From assembly GCA_037176905.1 (NCBI GenBank), contig JBBBWG010030677.1, forward strand, positions 1 to 27,683: DNA of 27,683 nucleotides, written 5' to 3'. A program made the position numbers and the translations under genes. This document shows, piece after piece, positions 22,320-27,683 of this stretch. The DNA comes from Azolla pinnata (lineage: Eukaryota > Streptophyta > Polypodiopsida > Salviniales > Salviniaceae). The notes under the pieces are model-generated. The model saw only the letters and a program-made list of their open reading frames with translations, did not search any database and was not told where the DNA came from. Every line of letters begins with the position of its first letter. Positions within the stretch are counted from its first letter, which is position 1.

Positions 22320-22621
22320 AAATCAATGTCGAAATCAACGGTAACTACTATAAGAACAAAGCAAGAGATTGAACGATTCAAGGAAGATATAAGACATCAT
22401 AAGAAGAGAGAAAAATAGTTTTTTTTAAATAGAATGAATACAATGAGGAATTAGATACAAGGTATGCATAGAGTTGAAGACCGGTGTTTATTCGAACTGA
22501 TTTGATATTATCTATATGTCTTTATTTATAAGTTTTTATAAAACAGCCTGGGAGATTTCTAAAATGTTATAGAATATTTTAGAAGATCTTAGAAAGTTCT
22601 AGAGTTTTATCCGATATAACA
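22320..22621 (-). mobile_element. Probable copia-type LTR fragment (solo LTR candidate)
   Basis: Read on the minus strand, the segment starts TGTTATATCGG (22621-22611). It goes on with a TTC/GAA pentamer array (22604-22557), then a TATA box TATAAATAAAG (22530-22520). About 75 bases further comes a T-rich region with TTGTATTCATTCTATTT, like the R/U5 part of copia LTRs. The order TG start, upstream element, TATA and T-rich 3' part is that of a short (about 300-base) copia LTR. No primer-binding site, internal region or target duplication was identified, and the 3' limit is a guess. Confidence 0.4.
22557..22604. promoter_or_regulatory. Heat-shock-element-like pentamer array
   Basis: Ten triplets spaced exactly 5 bases apart, alternating in orientation: TTC(22557), AAA, TTA, GAA(22572), TTT, GAA(22582), TCT, GAA(22592), TTC(22597), GAG(22602). 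Five match GAA/TTC exactly, four match at two of three bases and one (TCT) at one of three. The GAAAGTTCTAGAG core is a good three-unit HSF site. It lies 27 bases upstream of a minus-strand TATA box (22520-22530). Confidence 0.55.
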
Positions 22622-22651
22622 ACCACTATGGAAAGTAGCCTTTTATCATTT

Positions 22652-22720
22652 CGCGTCGTGGATAGGATACCTGAATGGTTAGGCTTCGGATTTCGCAATA
22701 CGAGGTCCTGGGGTTTTTTT
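22652..22720 (+). pseudogene. tRNA-like relic (possible tRNA-Arg pseudogene or SINE head)
   Basis: GCGTCGTGGATAGGATACCT is followed by GAATGGTTAGGCTTCGGAT and GAGGTCCTGGGGTTTTTTTC. It looks like a decayed tRNA, with a D-arm GAATGGTTAGGC and an anticodon/variable part resembling CTTCGGAT..AGGTC of tRNA-Arg. It breaks off where the T-loop GTTCGA should be and runs into a T stretch. No complete cloverleaf can be drawn. Confidence 0.3.
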
Positions 22721-23062
22721 CTTTTTTCTTTTTTGAGTCCAAGTAAAGCATAATAATGTTCACGGATTCATGGCAGCTACACGAGACGAATGGATCGACA
22801 GCGCGTGTAAATTCTTCGAGCCGCGTGGTCGATCGGCCTCTAAAATAAAAACCTCGGTTTCCGCCGATAGCATCTCTTCAATTGGTCTCAGTCTTCTGAT
22901 TTCTCTCAGTTTTGTTTTTGGGCAGAATCACATCAGCAGCAACAACAACAGAAGAAGAAGAAGAAGCTTAAATTTTTGGTGCAGATTCCAGAAGGGTATC
23001 GGGGGAAATAAAAGAAAACTGAGACTGCGGAAAGCTCCCATAAGCCCTTCGCAGACGACGCA

Positions 23063-23195
23063 GACGAAGCTTCGAGCAGAAGAAATCAGAGCTCAGGCGA
23101 CGAGGCCGCAGCAGACGACGCAGCAGACGACGCAGACGACGGGGACGAAGCTTCGAGCAGAAGAAATCAGAGCTCAGGCGACGAGGCCGCAGCAG
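23063..23195. repeat. 81-bp tandem repeat
   Basis: A 52-base block starting GACGAAGCTTCGAGCAGAAG is identical at 23063-23114 and 23144-23195. The period is 81 bases, exactly 27 codons, so both plus-strand frames stay open through it. The spacer between copies is itself made of GACGACGCA words. Confidence 0.9.
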
Positions 23196-23258
23196 GCGAC
23201 GCAGCAGAAGAAAACGGACCTCGGACGACCAGGCCGCCGCAGAAGTCGCAGAATTCGA

Positions 23259-23260
<2 letters not shown>

Positions 23261-23290
<30 letters not shown>
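23261..23290. repeat. (CAG/GCA)n trinucleotide run
   Basis: About ten uninterrupted copies 37 bases upstream of the bL31 ATG. It reads poly-Ala in the bL31 frame and poly-Gln in the overlapping frame. Confidence 0.95.
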
Positions 23291-23326
23291 TCTGGAGTCC
23301 TTGGACTACGACGGCCTCGGAGTAGC

Positions 23327-23638
23327 ATGAGGAAAGGCATCCACCCTGCCCTCCAGATCATGAAGATCGTCTCCCCCGACGGCCGCCTCTGGGAGGTCCT
23401 CACCCCTCGCATCTACAAGAACGAGCATCGCTTCCGGAGCCTCGCCCAGGAAGAAGAGGCGAAGGAGAGGGAAGGCCAGCTCGCTCGCTTCCGCCGCCGC
23501 TACGGCGACTCCTACGACGACAGCGAAGCCGCCGCCGACGAGCTGCCTGCCCGGAGAGTGCCTACCAAACGCCCCTGGCGCGATGGTGCTGCAGGGAAGT
23601 CTTCCTCCTCTGCCGACGCTGACAAAGATGCAGCTTAA
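23327..23638 (+). CDS. bL31-like organellar (probably mitochondrial) ribosomal protein
   Basis: Small single-exon frame of 103 aa ending in TAA. The N-terminus MRKGIHPALQ matches plant bL31 proteins of the non-plastid type, which start MRKGIHPQ or similar. The family continues with a short beta segment, here IVSPDGRLWEVLTPRIY, and a basic helix, here GQLARFRRRYG (residues 50-60), the usual end of the domain. Bacterial zinc cysteines are absent, as in other plant members. Residues 61-103 form an acidic, Ser/Ala-rich tail longer than usual. The likely role is a component of the large subunit of the mitochondrial ribosome. The coding part is much GC-richer than its flanks. The start is set by the family N-terminus; an in-frame extension upstream without ATG exists. 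Confidence 0.75.
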   Translation: MRKGIHPALQIMKIVSPDGRLWEVLTPRIYKNEHRFRSLAQEEEAKEREGQLARFRRRYGDSYDDSEAAADELPARRVPTKRPWRDGAAGKSSSSADADKDAA

Positions 23639-23925
23639 AAATCTCTCCTTTCCTTTGCACAGTTGTTATTTTTTTTTAAAGGTATGCAGAATACCTTTCT
23701 CTCTCTTTACTATTGCTTTGCAATTTGATGAGTCAGGGGGGCATCTTCATGGGACCCCGCATCATATCGTTCTCTTTTGGGATTGTGCGAACTTGATTTG
23801 GGATCACGTGCTCTTGGATTTATGGTATGTACTATGTTGGAAGATCTGCATGTATGTGGCCTCTGTTCAAGTTGTCACAACATTTTCAACTTGCTGGAAT
23901 TCAAGCATAAAAAAGGCCCAGTTCA
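23639..23925 (+). other. Probable 3' UTR of the bL31-like gene and flank
   Basis: T-rich sequence directly after the stop codon. TTTTTTTTAAAGGTATGCAG (about 23671-23690) could be a splice-site-like word, but no downstream coding exon is evident. No clear poly(A) signal can be chosen. Confidence 0.3.
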
Positions 23926-23929
23926 TCCC

Positions 23930-24360
23930 GGAACTGTGGAATAAAAAGAGAGCCTTATTTCATCCCTAAATTGTGACAGTTTAAGTTTTGCTCTGGAAAT
24001 TTGTGGAATGCAATGAAGGCCATATATCTGCTTTTCATTCTGGAATTGCGGTATGCAAAGGAATCCTATTTTCTTGTTTCCACTATGGAATTGTGCATGA
24101 AGCGTGCAGGAAGACCCTGCACTCTTTCTTGTACTGGAATTATGGTGTAATGAACCTCGTATATTTTCAGTTGGTACTGGAGTTGTCATATCCTTCAGTC
24201 CAAAGGTTACACATATAAGGATTTATTTTTTGTAATCAAACTTTCAGTTTTATACACCAGCTCTGCAGTGTTATAGCCTTCTCTTTGTTACTCTGGTATA
24301 TGAAAGGGAATTTTCAGTGCAGGCAATATGTTTCTTTTGGTCTGGAGTTGTGACATGGAA
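23930..24360. repeat. Degenerate tandem repeats built on TGGAATTGTGG
   Basis: TGGAA(T/A)TT(G)TGG-like words recur about every 42-51 bases at roughly 23932, 23967, 23995, 24043, 24085, 24136 and 24178. A further copy, TGGAGTTGTG, is near 24342. Each is followed by a loosely shared T/C-rich half ending in TTTC...TAC or CAC. The copies are too diverged to call units exactly. No coding function is seen. Confidence 0.45.
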
Positions 24361-24369
24361 AATCATCAT

Positions 24370-25560
24370 CTTTCCAAACACTCAAGCGTGAAGAAGATAT
24401 AACCACAAAAGAATTGGAACAAGTTTCTCCAATTTGTCTGGATATTGCAATTATTGTTGCTTGCATCTAGTTGTTTGAATCAGAGAATTTGTGTAAGTGA
24501 TCTATTTAGAACCTCGTGTATCTAAATATGCTGGCGTAAGCTACTACCATATAATTGGTTCCTAAATCGCGCATTTATCGATTTTTTATAGGATCATCAA
24601 GTGGCAAGTTTCGATTTTTCAGATGGAATAAAAATTAATTAGTTGCCTCAGCCAGTATGAAGCAATTTGTTTATTCGTGTCAAATTATACTGGGCTGTGT
24701 TAATTTAGAGTAACATCAGCAAGGCAATGTTCTCTAAATTGATGGCAAAAGTTTTGCGCATTCAAGATAATTCTGTCATGCAACAAACGTCGGCATAGCG
24801 AAACAATTGCAAAACTCGGATTTCCTGAGGAGTTTATCAATTATGTTGAATGGGTTGAGTTCTTGATACGAATCTGGATCTTAAACAGTCATCGCTGGAA
24901 GTGTTTGATGAAATGTGGAGAGTTGGGAGGAAATTTTCGATGCATTAAATTTGCATGGCATTCTTTTTCCAGGTTTGATCATCGTGCAATTAATAGCAAG
25001 AATTTAGTCAAGTATGCATTACACAAATCGTCTTTGATTTCAATGTATGTCCACCTTTCCTTTGTTACATCATCGATGATTATTGTTGGAAGACGTTTTG
25101 AAGACACACGTCGTCGAGCAAAGTTGCGTTTTGTATGTTCGAGAGCATGTGAAAAATGAAGCAAATCGAACGTGTGAATAAAGGAGAGAGCCAAGAGTGC
25201 ACGAATAAGAGCACCAAGACACTATTTAAGCGCATGCATGTGCCGGTTTTTAACAACATATGTATAATGCAAACCTTTTCATAGAAAAACAGAGATACAA
25301 ATTAAGTACACAAGATTAATAAGTTAATAACTTGTTTGGTGCTGCAACGACAAACCCCGAACCCTAAACATGATTGTGCATGGCAGCATCGATCATGCAC
25401 GAGTCGAGATCAATTTTTTGCGGTTTTTCTCCTTGCCTCGATCAATACAATATTTTCTTGTCATTGATTCGTAGTTTGGCCTGAACTCCTGAATGTAACC
25501 CAACTCATTCTCTTGTATAGCATACAATTATGGTTCAGTGGTCAAGTAGTTATCCTCGTA
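24370..25560. other. AT-rich spacer, nothing recognised
   Basis: Open frames on both strands (for example 24863-25159 plus) match no family I know. An AACCCTAAAC word lies near 25368. No RNA gene or repeat array was found. Confidence 0.5.
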
Positions 25561-25744
25561 GTTACTAATGTTTGTCGAGGAAAACGCAGATGGTCTTATT
25601 CAACTGTGTAACAATATGACAGGAATTAGGGCTAGAAGAAGATGTTTTTTCAAACATCCGCATCGACAAGTAATCGCAATGAATGGGATCTCAACAGTTT
25701 CATGGACAGCTCATGTCGCGAAGCGAAGTTGTATTCCTGCATTT

Positions 25745-25746
<2 letters not shown>

Positions 25747-25777
<31 letters not shown>
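25747..25777. repeat. (AC)n microsatellite
   Basis: About 15 uninterrupted AC dinucleotides; codes poly-His/Thr or Cys/Val in artefact frames. Confidence 0.97.
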
Positions 25778-25780
<3 letters not shown>

Positions 25781-25950
25781 TATAGAAATAAATTTTCGCC
25801 TTCTCTTTTCTTTGATGGGCGGAACAGTGATAACGATTACGATGATGCGATGGATGAAGCACATAGAGCCACAAAAATATCTCTAACATTGCGAAACGAC
25901 TGCTTGGTAGGCCCGAATCGGGGAGGGTTTTTTTATTTGTTTGTCTATTC

Positions 25951-25981
25951 CGATCCGATTCGCACAATGCGAATCGGATCG
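25951..25981. repeat. Perfect 14-bp inverted repeat (hairpin)
   Basis: CGATCCGATTCGCA (25951-25964), a 3-base spacer CAA, then TGCGAATCGGATCG (25968-25981), its exact reverse complement. Half the pairs are G-C, in an AT-rich setting. There is no T-run after it that would suggest a terminator, and plant nuclear genes do not use such terminators. Confidence 0.95.
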
Positions 25982-26348
25982 TGGGCAGTGGATCGATAAG
26001 CTTCGATTTGTATCTAGGCCTTACGGGAAAATATCATCGGAATTTTCTATGCACAGAGCTTTTTGTGTGGTAGGTAGAGAGCCAGTTTCACATAATAAGA
26101 GAGGGGAGTTAAACAAAATGCAATCAATCAAGGGCTTAATTATTATTCTTGTTATTTTCTAATGTCCTTCTCATTGATCAGTCCATTCATTCATTCGCTT
26201 TGTTTTCAAACATCGGATGGATCGAGCCAGGTTGCAAAACAGCAACAAGAACAACATGATTTGCTTCGCAGATGGCAAGTTGTTAGCGACACGATCTAAG
26301 ATCGAAGATGTTTTTTTTTTATAATTTTTTTTTTTGCGCGGAGTTGCC

Positions 26349-26522
26349 TCACGTGGAGACGATCTCGAAGGAGAGGCTGTCGAGAGAGAAAGGGCCATGG
26401 GCCATCATGGAGTGTGAATGGGCCCCCAAGAACCGGTGGTTGAGAGGCGCCGAGAGCTTCGCCTCTGCAAAAGGGGCTCTATTCGCCAGCAGTAAGCTGC
26501 TCCTTAATCGAGAGTATATAAA
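26349..26522 (+). promoter_or_regulatory. Possible promoter elements (G-box and TATA)
   Basis: CACGTG in CTCACGTGGAG (about 26349-26358), and a TATA-like TATATAAA at about 26515-26522 followed by a short GC-richer stretch. No convincing gene starts within the next 300 bases. An 84-codon frame at 26890-27144 has a hydrophobic N-terminus (VIHFFLLLCFAAAS) but no family match. This is weak evidence. Confidence 0.2.
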
Positions 26523-26608
26523 AAACGCGTGAAATTATGCATACCATTAAGAAAAAATAATAATTCTCTTATCCGCATGCGGGAAGACACCGGCTCGTTT
26601 GCAGATCA

Positions 26609-26717
26609 GAGCAGAAGTCTATTCGCATCGAGCACAAACGACGAAGGGCATTATTGGTCGTTTCGTTCTGCATCGAGGACCTGTTTGCAGAGCAGAAGTC
26701 TATTCGCATCGAGCAAC
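26609..26717. repeat. Direct repeat, 81 bp apart
   Basis: GAGCAGAAGTCTATTCGCAT followed by CGAGCA occurs at 26609 and again at 26690, each preceded by TTTGCAGA. The intervening sequence is not clearly repeated. It is a local duplication with no evident function. Confidence 0.85.
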
Positions 26718-27021
26718 CGGGAATGGCATCATCGGTTGCGTGTGGAGGTGTCTCCAAGTGTCAGTCTGGAAGGAGCTGATGAGTAGTTCCGACAGGCCCA
26801 CATATCATCAGACCATGTGTCTGAGGGCTCTTGTATGTATGTATGTATGTATGCATATGCATGTGGTTAGTTTGTAACCAGAACGGATTATGGATCTAGC
26901 TCCTCTTTCTGATTCTGTTATCCATTTCTTTCTTCTCCTCTGCTTTGCTGCTGCTTCTGATCTCGGTTGGGGTTCAGGCTTCTGTCAAAGCCCTCGCAAC
27001 CGCATCGAACGACGGCAGATG

Positions 27022-27045
27022 ATGCGATGCGATGCGATGCGATGC
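27022..27045. repeat. (GATGC)n pentamer microsatellite
   Basis: GATGAT is followed by about four copies of GCGAT/GATGC. Confidence 0.85.
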
Positions 27046-27581
27046 AGAACGCACGCAGAGTTTGTGAAATGGCAGGCAGTGCGATTCGGCAGTTTCACAG
27101 TACCAAAAAAGAGTTTATGTACACTTACCACATGCATGGCTTAATCTTTCGGGAGATAGAAGCAGTTCTTTCTTTCTTTCTTAAATCTGGGCAAAACAGA
27201 GCGCTGTTGGTGGGTCCGAAGCAGACACGAACTCCGGCTCTCGTCGCTGCTTGCTGCTTTTGGACCATCCCTCCGCGACACGTACGCATCTGTAAAGCAC
27301 AGAGCCTCAATAATTCTCATGGCCACATGGGGTTCCAGTTTCAACAAGAATCTCTCGCAGAGTCTGTCTGTCTGTCTGCAGTCTCCGTCTTCCCCCCCCC
27401 CCGTCAAATTGCTTCCCCTACCCCTTGTCAGCAAAAAAAGCTGCTTATTTATTATTATTATTTTTTATCAGAGCTCTGCATCAGAGAGAGATTGACAGAG
27501 AACGCATCGAAGAATGCCCCGATTAGCAGCGAACTGAGGTTACATTTCCAGGCATGCTCCAGCAGAGCAAAGGGTGGAGAA

Positions 27582-27583
27582 AA

Positions 27584-27619
<36 letters not shown>

Positions 27620-27620
27620 A
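27582..27620. repeat. (AAAG)n microsatellite
   Basis: About nine AAAG tetramers. A shorter run of the complementary type (TTTC) lies at about 27164-27181. Confidence 0.95.
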
Positions 27621-27683
27621 GAGGCCGGATCGATCCGCATGTGAGTCAAATACATACAAGTCGGATTCAGCATCAACATCAGC

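Larger units (their letters stand above)
22770..23326 (+). other. Long repeat-rich leader of the bL31-like gene with an overlapping ORF
   Basis: A 186-codon ORF (22770-23330, starting MAATRDEWID) ends in TGA, sharing bases with the bL31 ATG (ATGA at 23327). Its product is Arg/Gln/Thr-rich, contains an 81-bp tandem duplication and a (CAG)n run, and has no known domain. The bL31 frame itself is open upstream from 23012 to 23326. There it reads acidic and Ala-rich (repeats of DDADEASSRRNQ) but has no ATG. The segment is most simply 5' leader. An upstream ORF or a spliced N-terminal extension of bL31 are alternatives. Confidence 0.35.

Noticed and set aside
25531..25570. Second possible tRNA relic (TGGTTCAGTGGTCAAGTAG)
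   Set aside because: It matches the pol III A-box consensus, but no B box or acceptor stem follows, so chance is the better reading.
25951..25981. CRISPR-like or bacterial terminator reading of the perfect hairpin
   Set aside because: It is a single copy with no spacer array, no T-run and a plant nuclear context.
25568..25999. 143-codon plus ORF containing a Thr/His run
   Set aside because: The run is the (AC)n microsatellite and the flanks show no family similarity.
26967..27644. 225-codon plus ORF near the right end
   Set aside because: It passes through GATGC, TTTC and AAAG microsatellites. Its Lys/Glu tail is repeat-derived and no domain is recognisable.

Overview
This is nuclear DNA of a land plant, probably a flowering plant. 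It holds four protein genes. Three are intron-rich minus-strand genes of plant type with GT..AG introns, and one is a compact plus-strand gene. Plant-type telo-box motifs (AAACCCTAA), G-box/ABRE elements, microsatellites, a copia-like LTR fragment and a 100-N assembly gap (14879-14978) support this. The species cannot be told from the sequence.

Layout: 1-2230 is intergenic sequence plus the probable 3' UTR of the first gene. 2231-7300 (minus) is a plant EI24 (etoposide-induced protein 2.4) homologue: ten coding exons, 326 aa, and a non-coding first exon behind a 0.9 kb leader intron. 7300-8240 holds tandem repeats and a doubtful gag-like relic. 8247-14373 (minus) is the chloroplast ABC1/UbiB-family atypical kinase ABC1K8 (OSA1): twenty exons, 785 aa, all kinase-like motifs intact. 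Its upstream region (14600-14850) has a GAA/TTC tract and a dense cluster of ACGTGGC/CACGTG elements that runs into the gap. 15747-20860 (minus) is a GIP1-like (DUF1296) protein: ten coding exons, 917 aa, Gln-rich tail, with a probable leader intron. 21320-22770 is the spacer between this gene and the next; it has tandem repeats, a copia-LTR-like segment with a heat-shock-element array and TATA box, and a tRNA-like relic. 23327-23638 (plus) is a small bL31-like ribosomal protein behind a long repeat-rich leader that is itself open in two frames. 23640-27683 has no gene I can support; it holds degenerate repeats, a perfect hairpin and microsatellites.

The exon models were built by hand from splice sites. 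Phase was kept across every junction, and the joined proteins read through without stops. The four genes do not form a pathway: an ER membrane protein, a chloroplast envelope kinase-like protein, a GBF/RNA-related cofactor and an organellar ribosomal protein. The most interesting non-coding signals are the in-register heat-shock pentamer array just upstream of a TATA box (22520-22604), the G-box cluster upstream of ABC1K8, and the ATGA overlap and 81-bp in-frame repeat in the bL31 leader. No wholly new system was found.
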